DNA of 64,000 nt from Roseateles_B flavus (GTDB taxonomy: Bacteria > Pseudomonadota > Gammaproteobacteria > Burkholderiales > Burkholderiaceae_C), in assembly GCF_039872765.1 (NCBI RefSeq), contig NZ_JBDPZC010000001.1, positions 62,001 through 126,000 of the forward strand, given 5' to 3'. Every line of letters begins with the position of its first letter. The stretch's first letter is position 1. Made by a program: the position numbers and the translations under genes. Below, one piece after another: positions 55,690 through 64,000 of the stretch. The notes beneath the pieces are model-generated. The model was not told the origin of the DNA, ran no database searches, and saw only the letters and a list, made by a program, of their open reading frames with translations.

Positions 55690-56817
55690 TCAGAAGTCGG
55701 GGTAGAGCCGGCCGCGGTTGAAGATGCCGGAGGGGTCGAAGGCGGTCTTGAGATCGCGGTGGATGCGGGCCAGCGGCGCGCTCAGGGGGCTGAACACGCC
55801 CTCGGACTTGTCCAGTGCGCGGAACAGCGTGGCATGGCCGCCGGCCTGGGCCGCGAGCTCGCGCAGCTGCGCCGCGGGCAGGGGCGTGGTGACCCAGCGC
55901 TGGGCGCCGCCCCATTCGATCATCTGCTCGCCGGGGATGCGCAGGCTGGGCGCCGTCTGCGGCAGCGAGAGCCGCCAGAGCTTGGCACCGCCCTGCACCG
56001 CACGGCAGGCGCCGACGAAGAACTCGTCGCTGTGGTCGCGCAGGCCGCGCCAGAAGCCGGTTGCGAGGTCCTCGGGGATCAGCTCGCCGCCCAGCTCTCG
56101 CCGGGCCGCGGCCACGGCGCGCTCGGCGCCGGCCAGCTCCAGCACCAGCGCGCCGTCCCAGGCGGCGCTCGCGCGCAGGGGCAAAGGGCGGCCGGACCAG
56201 CGGTTCATCTGCTGCAGGGCCTCGGCCTCGGGCATGTCGAAGCGCAGGGTGCAGCGCGCCACCGGCAGGGGCAGCACCTTCAGCGAGACCTCGGCGATCA
56301 CGCCCAGCACGCCCAGGCCGCCGCACATGAGGCGGGGCAGGTCGTAGCCGGCCACGTTCTTCATCACGGTGCCGCCGAAGCTCAGCAGCTCGCCGCGGCC
56401 GTTGACCATGGTCAGGCCCAGCACGTGGTCCCGCAACGAGCCCTGCGTGGCGCGCGAGGGGCCGGAGAGGCCCGCCGCCACCATGCCGCCCACGGTGCCG
56501 CGGCCGTCGAAGCGGGGGGGCTCGAAGGCCAGGTGCTGGCCCTGGGCGGCCAGCAGCGCTTCCAGCTCGGCCAGCGGCGTCGCGGCCTTGGCCGTCACCA
56601 CCAGCTCGGTGGGTTCGTAGGCGCTGATGCCGCTGAGGCCGGGCAGCTCGCCCAGTTCCAGCAGCTCGCCCCAGGGCTCGCCGCCATAGAACTGCTTGCT
56701 GCCCTGGCCTCGGATCTGCAAGACCTGACCCCGGGCCGCGGCCTCGCGGATGCGGGCCTGCAGCAGGCCCAGGTCGGCCGGCGCGATGCGGGGGGAGGGC
56801 GTGGCTTGTGCGCTCAT
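55690..56817 (-). CDS. glcE: Glycolate oxidase FAD-binding subunit GlcE
   Basis: 375 residues. FAD_binding_4 domain: QIRGQGSKQFYGG, LSGISAYEPTELVVTAKAATPLAELEALLAAQGQHLAFEPPRFDGRGTVGGMVAAGLSGPSR and DLPRLMCGGLGVLGVIAEVSLKVLP. It completes the GlcDEF glycolate dehydrogenase. The stop of glcD adjoins its start without a gap. A copy of the dispersed motif provides GQVL at residues 30-33, in the strand that normally precedes the RGxGSK loop. Confidence 0.94.
   Translation of the reverse strand: MSAQATPSPRIAPADLGLLQARIREAAARGQVLQIRGQGSKQFYGGEPWGELLELGELPGLSGISAYEPTELVVTAKAATPLAELEALLAAQGQHLAFEPPRFDGRGTVGGMVAAGLSGPSRATQGSLRDHVLGLTMVNGRGELLSFGGTVMKNVAGYDLPRLMCGGLGVLGVIAEVSLKVLPLPVARCTLRFDMPEAEALQQMNRWSGRPLPLRASAAWDGALVLELAGAERAVAAARRELGGELIPEDLATGFWRGLRDHSDEFFVGACRAVQGGAKLWRLSLPQTAPSLRIPGEQMIEWGGAQRWVTTPLPAAQLRELAAQAGGHATLFRALDKSEGVFSPLSAPLARIHRDLKTAFDPSGIFNRGRLYPDF
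56717..56732 (-). repeat. Dispersed motif copy in glcE
   Basis: TGCAAGACCTGACCCC, read in the gene as Gly-Gln-Val-Leu-Gln. Confidence 0.7.
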
Positions 56818-58317
56818 TCAGAACCTCGGCAGATCGGGGAAGGCCAGCAGGCCCTTACGGACGTGCATCTTGCCGTATTCCGCACAGCGGGCATGGCTGG
56901 GGATGAGCTTGCCGGGGTTGAGCAGGCCTTGCGGGTCGAAGGCGGCCTTGAAGTCGCGCATCTGCTGCAGCTCCTCGGGGCTGAACTGCACGCACATGGA
57001 CGAGAGCTTCTCGATGCCCACGCCATGCTCGCCGGTGATGGTGCCGCCCAGGGCCACGCTGGTCTCCAGGATCTCCGCGCCGAAGCGCTCGCAGCGGTCC
57101 AGCTGGTCCGGGTCGTTGGCATCGAAGAGGATGAGCGGGTGCAGGTTGCCGTCGCCCGCATGGAAGACGTTGGCGCAGCGCAGGCCGTACTTCTTCTCCA
57201 TCTCGGCGATGGCCAGGAGGATGTCCGCCAGGCGCTTGCGCGGGATGGTGGAGTCCATGCACATGTAGTCCGGGCTCAGGCGGCCGGACGCAGGGAAGGC
57301 ATTCTTGCGGCCGCTCCAGAAGCGCAGGCGCTGGGCCTCGTCGGCGCTCACTGAAATCTGCGTGGCGCCGCTGGCGCGCAGCACGGCGCTCATGCGCTCG
57401 ATCTCCTCGTCGACCTCGTCCGGCGTGCCGTCGCTCTCGCACAGCAGGATGGCCTCGGCCGTGAGGTCGTAGCCGGCGTGGACGAAGTCCTCCACGGCGG
57501 CGGTCATGGGCTTGTCCATCATCTCCAGGCCGGCGGGGATGATGCCGGCGGCGATGAGGTCGGCCACGGCCTGGCCGGCCTTGCGGATGTCGTCGAAGCT
57601 GGCCATGATGCAGCGCGCCAGGATGGGGCGGGGCAGCAGACGCACCGTCACCTCGGTCACCACGGCCAGCATGCCTTCGCTGCCGACCACGGCGGGCAGC
57701 AGGTCAAGACCTGGCACGTCCAGGGCCTCGGAGCCGAACACGACGGTTTCGCCGCGCACGGTGAAACCCTTGACCCGCAGCACGTTGTGCAGGGTCAGGC
57801 CGTACTTCAGGCAGTGCACGCCGCCGGAGTTCTCGGCGATGTTGCCGCCGATGGTGCAGGCGATCTGGCTGCTGGGATCGGGCGCGTAGTAGAGGCCCAG
57901 GGGCGCGGCGGCCTCCGAGATCGCCAGGTTGCGCACGCCGCACTGCACGCGGGCGGTGCGGGCGAGGGGGTCGATGTCCAGGATCTCGTTGAGACGGGCC
58001 AGCGAGAGCACCAGGCCGTCCGGATGCGGCAGGGCGCCGCCCGAGAGGCCGGTGCCGGCGCCGCGCGCCACCACGGGGATCTCCAGTTCCAGGCAGCAGC
58101 GCAGCACCGCGGCCACCTGCGCCTCGGTCTCGGGCAGGGCCACGGCCAGGGGGCGGGCGCGGTAGGCGGAGAGGCCATCGCACTCGTAGGGCGTGGTCTC
58201 TTCCGCCTGCCACAGGAGGGCATGGGCGGGCAGCAGGCCGCGCAGGGCCTGCACCAGGCGGTGCTGGCGCTGGCTGCGCTCGGCCGGGGAGAGCGGGGCG
58301 GCGTCGTTCGCGTTCAT
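56818..58317 (-). CDS. glcD: Glycolate oxidase FAD-linked subunit GlcD
   Basis: 499 residues: PCMH-type FAD domain (RPLAVALPETEAQVAAVLRCCLELEIPVVARGAGTGLSGGALPHPDGLVLSLARLNEI), GGNIAENSGGVHCLKYGLT, and the FAD-oxidase C-domain ending GTITGEHGVGIEKL..FKAAFDPQGLLNPGKL. Oxidises glycolate to glyoxylate. Start taken at MNANDAAP; six codons upstream an ATG gives no improvement. First enzyme gene after the permease. Confidence 0.95.
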   Translation of the reverse strand: MNANDAAPLSPAERSQRQHRLVQALRGLLPAHALLWQAEETTPYECDGLSAYRARPLAVALPETEAQVAAVLRCCLELEIPVVARGAGTGLSGGALPHPDGLVLSLARLNEILDIDPLARTARVQCGVRNLAISEAAAPLGLYYAPDPSSQIACTIGGNIAENSGGVHCLKYGLTLHNVLRVKGFTVRGETVVFGSEALDVPGLDLLPAVVGSEGMLAVVTEVTVRLLPRPILARCIMASFDDIRKAGQAVADLIAAGIIPAGLEMMDKPMTAAVEDFVHAGYDLTAEAILLCESDGTPDEVDEEIERMSAVLRASGATQISVSADEAQRLRFWSGRKNAFPASGRLSPDYMCMDSTIPRKRLADILLAIAEMEKKYGLRCANVFHAGDGNLHPLILFDANDPDQLDRCERFGAEILETSVALGGTITGEHGVGIEKLSSMCVQFSPEELQQMRDFKAAFDPQGLLNPGKLIPSHARCAEYGKMHVRKGLLAFPDLPRF

Positions 58318-58390
58318 GGCGGGGGCTTCATGCAAAGGGCGGGGCTCAGCGTCTCACTGTAGCCCCGCCGCGGGTCGCGCGCGGGCCGGC

Positions 58391-60049
<1,659 letters not shown>

Positions 60050-60152
60050 GGTTGTCTCCAGTCGCTCTTGGGGTGGGCCCTTGGGAATGAGCCACTGGGG
60101 AGCGATGGTGCGGGGCCAGGGTCAGGCGCGGCGTGAATCCTCGCGGGCGGGG

Positions 60153-60171
60153 CTTTGAGGAAATTTCAAAG
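60153..60171 (-). promoter_or_regulatory. Palindromic operator candidate before glcA
   Basis: CTTTGA and TCAAAG (60153-60158 and 60166-60171) around GGAAATT, AT-rich against a 70 % GC background. Size and position suit a GntR- or LysR-type operator of the glycolate operon. No glcC is adjacent. Confidence 0.45.
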
Positions 60172-60228
60172 CGGGGGCGGACACAGGGTAGATCCGGAGG
60201 CCGTCATCGCGGAGGCGTCAAGCTGTTG

Positions 60229-60696
60229 TCAGCGGCCCTCGGCTGATTCCCGCAGTGACCGGATGACACGGGCCGCCTGCTGGCCTTGCCAGGCGTTCTG
60301 CACGGTGCTGATGGCGATCAGGACGAACAGGGCCAGCAGGCCGCCAGTCATGAGACGGACGCCGGGCTGCTCCGCCGTCGAGAACATCATCCATCCGAAG
60401 ACCAGGATGACTCCGGCGTGGAAGAGGCCGCGGCCCAGGGAGCGGTGCCTGGGCAGCACGTCCTCGCCCGTGGTGTGGTTGTGCCATCCCACGAGTGACT
60501 GGAAGTTGCCGGACTCCCGGAGCACGAAGCTGACCCGGTCGCCCGCCTTCAGGCTCGGGGTGCCGGGCGCGTTGAGGCCGTACACCTTGCGGCCCTGTGC
60601 CTCGAAGGAGAAGTCCGAGGTGGTGTCGCGGCTGCGTCCGATGGTCGGCCGCTGCACATCGAACACACGCTCCAGCGTCAGGGTCTCGACGTGCAT
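60229..60696 (-). CDS. Membrane protein of unknown function
   Basis: 155 residues. A soluble beta-rich N-terminal part (VFDVQRPTIGRSRDTTSDFSFEAQGRKVYGLNAPGTPSLKAGDRVSFVLRESGNFQSLVGWHNHTTGE) and two membrane helices (LFHAGVILVFGWMMFSTA; LMTGGLLALFVLIAISTVQNAW). No family match. It starts 2 bp after the stop of the next upstream gene, so the two are probably cotranscribed. Confidence 0.65.
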   Translation of the reverse strand: MHVETLTLERVFDVQRPTIGRSRDTTSDFSFEAQGRKVYGLNAPGTPSLKAGDRVSFVLRESGNFQSLVGWHNHTTGEDVLPRHRSLGRGLFHAGVILVFGWMMFSTAEQPGVRLMTGGLLALFVLIAISTVQNAWQGQQAARVIRSLRESAEGR

Positions 60697-60698
60697 GC

Positions 60699-61175
60699 TC
60701 AACGGTCTCCCTCGTGCAGCCGCCGCAGCCAGGCGGCCATCCCGCCCAGCACGCCCAGCCCGAGGAGGATCAGGTGCAGCTCGGGCAGCGCGATGAGGCG
60801 AAAGAGCGCGTTGGACTCGCTGAACGGCGCCAGCGGGCGGATGTCGGCATGCATGACGCTGTCCAGCATCACGTGGCTCCAGGCACCCAGCAGGGCGCCG
60901 AGCAGGAGCGAGCGCCGGTGCGGTGTCGGCAGGGGATGCCCCAGCCGCCAGCGCCGCCACCGCCCGCACAGCGCGGCCGTCGCGAGGCCGGCGAGCGTTG
61001 CACCGACGTAGGTGTGGAAGAAGGCATGGACCTGGGCCTGTCCGTGCAGGAGGTTCCAGACGGACTCCACGTCGATCAGCACATTGGCGGCGCAGAAGGC
61101 GAGGAAGCTCAGATGGCGGGGCGCAGCGCCGTGCAGGGCGGCGCCCAGGCCGAAATGAAAGGGCGTGACCGGCAT
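60699..61175 (-). CDS. YbcI/DUF457-like membrane protein
   Basis: 158 residues: MPVTPFHFGLGAALHG at the start, four or five helices, FCAANVLIDVESVW and LLGAWSHVMLDSVMHADIRPLAPFS. The TPxHF..G, H..xD and SHVMLDxxxH histidines and aspartates are typical of the membrane-bound metal-dependent hydrolase family (DUF457/YdjM). A hydrolase function is not proven for most members. Followed by the 60229 gene. Confidence 0.75.
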   Translation of the reverse strand: MPVTPFHFGLGAALHGAAPRHLSFLAFCAANVLIDVESVWNLLHGQAQVHAFFHTYVGATLAGLATAALCGRWRRWRLGHPLPTPHRRSLLLGALLGAWSHVMLDSVMHADIRPLAPFSESNALFRLIALPELHLILLGLGVLGGMAAWLRRLHEGDR

Positions 61176-61184
61176 GCCGCGCTG

Positions 61185-62066
61185 CTAGCCCAGCGCCTTG
61201 AACAACCAGTCCGCAAACGCCGCGCACTCCCAGCGCTCCATGGTCCCCTGCTTCCAGCACAGGTAGTGGTGGAAGGGCGAGGGCACGGTGCGGGGCGAGA
61301 GGCGCAGCAGGCGGCCGCTGTCCAGCCAGGTCAGGCCCAGCTTCATGCGCATCAGCGCCACGCCGAAGCCGGCCGCCGCGGCGTCCAGCACCAGGCCGAC
61401 GTCGTTGAACTGCGCGCCGGTGCGGGGCTCGTCCAGGTGGATGCCGTGGGCCTCGAACCAGGTGCTCCAGGGGTCCAGCGGGCTGCGGATGAGGCGGGCG
61501 CGGCGGATGTCCTCGGCGCTGTCGAAGCCCTCGAAGGGACCGAACTCGTGCAGGTACTCGGGGCTGCAGACGGGGGTGAGCTCGTCGCTGAGGATGCGGC
61601 GGTACTCGAGGCCGGGGTAGTCGCCGGTGCCGTAGCGGATTTCGAGGTCGGCATCCTCGGACTTGGTGTTGGTCAGCGGGATGGCCACCTGCATCACCAG
61701 CTCGATCTCCGGATAGGCATGGCGGAACAGGGCCAGGCGCGGCAGCAGGATCTGGCGCGAGAAGGTGGGCGTCACCGCCAGGCGCAGCCGGGCGGACTGC
61801 AGGCCGGGGCCGTCCGGACGGGGGATCTGCTGCAGGGCCTTGAGCCCCTGGCGCACCGAGGGCAGGTAGCGCTGGCCTTCATCGGAAGGGCTGAAGTCCC
61901 GGCCGAAGAGCTTGAAGCCCAGCTGCGACTCCAGCTGGCGGATGCGGTGGCTGACGGCGCTGGGCGTCACGCTCAGTTCCTCGGCCGCCAGGCTCACGCT
62001 GCGCAGCCGCGCCACGGCCTCGAAGGCCAGCAGGCTCTGGATGGGCGGGATGCGGGGGGCGGCCAT
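61185..62066 (-). CDS. LysR regulator, GcvA-like
   Basis: 293 residues. Helix-turn-helix SLLAFEAVARLRSVSLAAEELSVTPSAVSHRIRQLESQLGFKLFGRD and a co-inducer domain with TFSRQILLPRLALFRHAYPEIELVMQVAIPLTNTKSEDADLEIRYGTG typical of the GcvA/AmpR branch. The co-inducer is unknown. It lies between PhaM and membrane-protein genes on the same strand, giving no target. The glycolate operon, 1 kb away, is one possibility. Confidence 0.88.
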   Translation of the reverse strand: MAAPRIPPIQSLLAFEAVARLRSVSLAAEELSVTPSAVSHRIRQLESQLGFKLFGRDFSPSDEGQRYLPSVRQGLKALQQIPRPDGPGLQSARLRLAVTPTFSRQILLPRLALFRHAYPEIELVMQVAIPLTNTKSEDADLEIRYGTGDYPGLEYRRILSDELTPVCSPEYLHEFGPFEGFDSAEDIRRARLIRSPLDPWSTWFEAHGIHLDEPRTGAQFNDVGLVLDAAAAGFGVALMRMKLGLTWLDSGRLLRLSPRTVPSPFHHYLCWKQGTMERWECAAFADWLFKALG

Positions 62067-62120
62067 GCGCGGCGTGGGGGAGGCTGGCGCAAACAGTCGC
62101 GGGACGGCCGGGCCGGCCTC

Positions 62121-62876
62121 TCAGCGCACGCTGCCGCGCTTGCTGGCCGGGGCCTTGCGTGTGGACGCCTTCACCGCGGCCTTCACCGCGGGCCTGGTCG
62201 CCGCGTTCGCGGCAGCCCCGGCGGCGGCACCGGCAGCCGCGCCGGCCGCGGCGGCCGCGCTCTTGGCCACGTTCAGGGGCATGGCGGCGGCTTTCTTGAT
62301 CGTCTCGCCCGCTGCGTCGAAGCTCTGCTTGACCATGGTGCCGGCCAGGTTCTTCGCGGCATCGGTCGCGCCGTCCTTCATGGCCTGGGTGGCCAGCTGC
62401 GTGAACTGGTTGCTGAGCGCCGACCACCACTGCATGGGGTCCACCGCACCCAGGCCGGGCAGGGCGGGCGCCTCGGCGGCCTTCGCGGCTTTCGTGGCCT
62501 TGGCGGCAGGCTTGTGCGCCTTGGGCGCGGCCGCCGCAGGCATGCCCGGCATCTCCGGCAGCTTGTACTCGGGCATGGGCGGCACCTTGAGCGTCTCGCC
62601 CAGCTCGGCGAGGGGCACGTTCATGGACTTCAGCGTGGACAGCGTCATGCGCTGCACCTCCAGCGCCTGGATGGTGGCGCCCAGCATGCGGGCGTTCTGC
62701 TCCAGCCAGAACTGCACGGTGCGCAGCTCCTCGATGCGCTTGGAGAGCTCCTCCGGGTTCAGCGTGGGGGCGACCCACTGGCCGATGCCCGGCAGGGCCG
62801 CGCCGGCGTTCTTGACCAGGCCCTGCAGGAACTCGAAACCGGGCACGAACTTGCTGAAGCTGCTGCTGTCTGCCAT
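62121..62876 (-). CDS. phaM: PHB granule-associated protein PhaM
   Basis: 251 residues. N-terminal FSKFVPGFEFLQGLVKNAGAALPGIGQWVAPTLNPEELSKRIEELRTVQFWLEQNARMLGATIQALEVQRMTLSTL is the PhaM signature. The C-terminal half is a histone-H1-like tail of Ala, Lys and Pro (KAHKPAAKATKAAKA; NAATRPAVKAAVKASTRKAPASKRGSVR). In Cupriavidus, PhaM activates PHB synthase and ties granules to the nucleoid. Start MADSSSFSKF follows the SD (GGAGG). Its presence implies PHB synthesis elsewhere in the genome. Confidence 0.92.
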   Translation of the reverse strand: MADSSSFSKFVPGFEFLQGLVKNAGAALPGIGQWVAPTLNPEELSKRIEELRTVQFWLEQNARMLGATIQALEVQRMTLSTLKSMNVPLAELGETLKVPPMPEYKLPEMPGMPAAAAPKAHKPAAKATKAAKAAEAPALPGLGAVDPMQWWSALSNQFTQLATQAMKDGATDAAKNLAGTMVKQSFDAAGETIKKAAAMPLNVAKSAAAAAGAAAGAAAGAAANAATRPAVKAAVKASTRKAPASKRGSVR

Positions 62877-62931
62877 GGGGCCTCCTGGGGTGATGGCGCG
62901 ATGGTAGCGCCAAGGCGCGGCGGACCGCCGC

Positions 62932-63894
62932 TCAGCGCGGCTCCGGCCAGCGCTGCGTGACCCTGAAGCCACGCGCCTGCAGGGCCTCCAGCAGGCTGCC
63001 CTCGCCGGTCATGTGCAGGGCCCCGACGGCCACCAGCAGGCGCCGGCCCTTGCCATGCAGCCGGGCGATGCGCTCGGCCATGCCCGGGTTGCGGTCGGCG
63101 ATCGTGCGCTTGAGTGCGGCGCGATCGGCGGCGCTGTGGACGCAGTCGCACCACTGCTCGTAGGTTTCCAGCGTGCGCAGGTCCCCCTGGGCCCAGGCCT
63201 CGGCCAGGCGGCGGGTCTGGAGGCGCACCTCGGGCGATTCCAGCTGGCGCAGGCTCTCGCGCACTTCCTCCAGCGCTTCCTGGCGGTCCGCCGGGATCAG
63301 GGCCTGCAGCTGCAGCGTGGGGGTCTCCAGGCCGGCGAACTCGAGCCCGCGCAGCCGGGCCTGGATCATCAGCCCCATCTCCTGGCCGAACTCCGCGCCC
63401 AGCCCGTCCCTGCGGGCACTCTGGGCCAGCAGCTGGCCCACCTGCAGCACGGGGTGCAGCGTGGCGTAGGGTGTCAGATCCGTGCAGCTGCTGCGGGCGA
63501 GGGCCTGCATGCGGGCCTTCAGATCCGGGGGCAGGGGGAGCGAAGGACGGCCCGGCACCGGGCTCATCAGGGCCTGCAGCACATAGACATTGCTCAGGTC
63601 GAGCTCCAGGGCCAGGGTGTCGCTGGCGTCCAGGGCCGCCTGCAGCCGCGGGCCCGGGATCAGCCACTCCGGCCGCCCCAGGTGGATGCTGGCGAAGAGC
63701 CAGGCACTGCGGCCGTCCTTCTCGAGCTGCCACAGCAGGCCGCGGTCCGGCGCGCCGGCCGGCGGCTGGGCCAGCAGGGCGGGATTGGGCGCCGACAGCG
63801 GCGGCGGGCAGTCCTGGGCCTGGGCGGCGCCCGCCAGCCACAGAGCGAAGAGGGCCGCGCCGCAGCGGCGCAGGCAGTGTCGGACCAGATTCAT
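62932..63894 (-). CDS. TraB/GumN family protein
   Basis: 320 residues; signal peptide ending GAAQA, then the conserved GLLWQLEKDGRSAWLFASIHLG and the C-terminal GMAERIARLHGKGRRLLVAVGALHMTGEGSLLEALQARGF. The two GxH motifs (SIHLG and GALHMTG) are those of the TIKI/TraB metalloprotease-like superfamily. Function in bacteria is uncertain. Overlaps the end of the upstream protease gene by 4 bp (ATGA). Confidence 0.88.
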   Translation of the reverse strand: MNLVRHCLRRCGAALFALWLAGAAQAQDCPPPLSAPNPALLAQPPAGAPDRGLLWQLEKDGRSAWLFASIHLGRPEWLIPGPRLQAALDASDTLALELDLSNVYVLQALMSPVPGRPSLPLPPDLKARMQALARSSCTDLTPYATLHPVLQVGQLLAQSARRDGLGAEFGQEMGLMIQARLRGLEFAGLETPTLQLQALIPADRQEALEEVRESLRQLESPEVRLQTRRLAEAWAQGDLRTLETYEQWCDCVHSAADRAALKRTIADRNPGMAERIARLHGKGRRLLVAVGALHMTGEGSLLEALQARGFRVTQRWPEPR

Positions 63895-64000
63895 GGGCGC
63901 TCCACGGTGAATTCTCCCGCGTGCTGGCTGAACTTCAGCCGGCCCAGCACGTCCATGCCCAGCAGGGGGGCGTCCAGTGTCGGCAGCACGACCACGCGCA
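63891..64000 (-). CDS. Retropepsin-like aspartic protease (partial)
   Basis: Only the last 36 codons are in the window: RVVVLPTLDAPLLGMDVLGRLKFSQHAG, ending in VERP. LLGMDVLGRL is the C-terminal signature of the clan AA (TIGR02281-type) retropepsin-like family. Its stop overlaps the TraB gene start (ATGA), so they form an operon. Confidence 0.72.
   Translation of the reverse strand, partial: RVVVLPTLDAPLLGMDVLGRLKFSQHAGEFTVERP

Noticed and set aside
54136..57354. A 1072-codon plus-strand frame across the glc operon
   Set aside because: Antisense to glcD, glcE and glcF, all with clear cofactor motifs.

Overview
The window is a high-GC (about 70 % by eye), gene-dense stretch of a betaproteobacterial chromosome. 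PhaM-type polyhydroxybutyrate granule protein, an AcoR-type activator, a PEP-CTERM protein, a manganese riboswitch of the proteobacterial type and glutathione-dependent formaldehyde oxidation together suggest Burkholderiales, perhaps the Roseateles/Pelomonas/Rubrivivax group; the genus is a guess. No rRNA, tRNA, CRISPR array, intact insertion sequence or prophage was seen.

Layout. 1-4.5 kb: start of a phosphate-binding PstS (cut by the window edge), an exported amine oxidase / cytochrome c / RidA operon, a histidine phosphatase and a glutathione transferase. 4.7-12.5 kb: secreted and signalling genes, an acyltransferase, a WYL regulator divergent from a 2-oxoglutarate oxygenase, and a yybP-ykoY riboswitch in front of a manganese exporter. 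12.8-19.1 kb: a large hybrid histidine kinase, then glpK and glpD for glycerol use. 19.4-24 kb: AraC regulator, divergent argP/argO pair, EamA transporter and pssA. 24.2-27.2 kb: a tightly packed four-gene operon of a Tat-exported protein, a PqqD-like peptide chaperone, an HprK-related kinase and a nucleotidyltransferase. This is the strongest candidate in the window for a poorly understood system. 27.3-32.5 kb: FKBP, a pair of PH-domain membrane proteins, an RNA methyltransferase and a chemoreceptor. 32.6-36.9 kb: a sigma-54-controlled aldehyde dehydrogenase/DUF779 operon facing its AcoR activator. 37-44 kb: beta-propeller lipoprotein, diguanylate cyclase, frmA-fghA formaldehyde detoxification and a phosphodiesterase lipoprotein. 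44-54.3 kb: an accessory-looking block of small secreted and membrane proteins of unknown function, with a Cu/Zn superoxide dismutase, a cold-shock/excalibur fusion, a broken acetyltransferase and a PEP-CTERM protein with its own sigma-54 promoter. 54.4-60 kb: glycolate oxidation (glcF, glcE, glcD and a lactate/glycolate permease). 60.2-64 kb: membrane proteins, a LysR regulator, PhaM, a TraB/GumN protein and the end of a retropepsin-like protease.

A short motif, GGTCAGGTCTTGC, occurs in exact form eleven times on either strand, between genes and inside genes, with further near copies. Twice it forms inverted structures. Inside genes it is nearly always read as Gly-Gln-Val-Leu or Gly-Gln-Asp-Leu-Thr. 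It looks like a dispersed REP-type repeat. Central metabolism in the window (glycerol, glycolate, acetaldehyde, formaldehyde, PHB) fits a heterotroph living on small oxidised carbon compounds.
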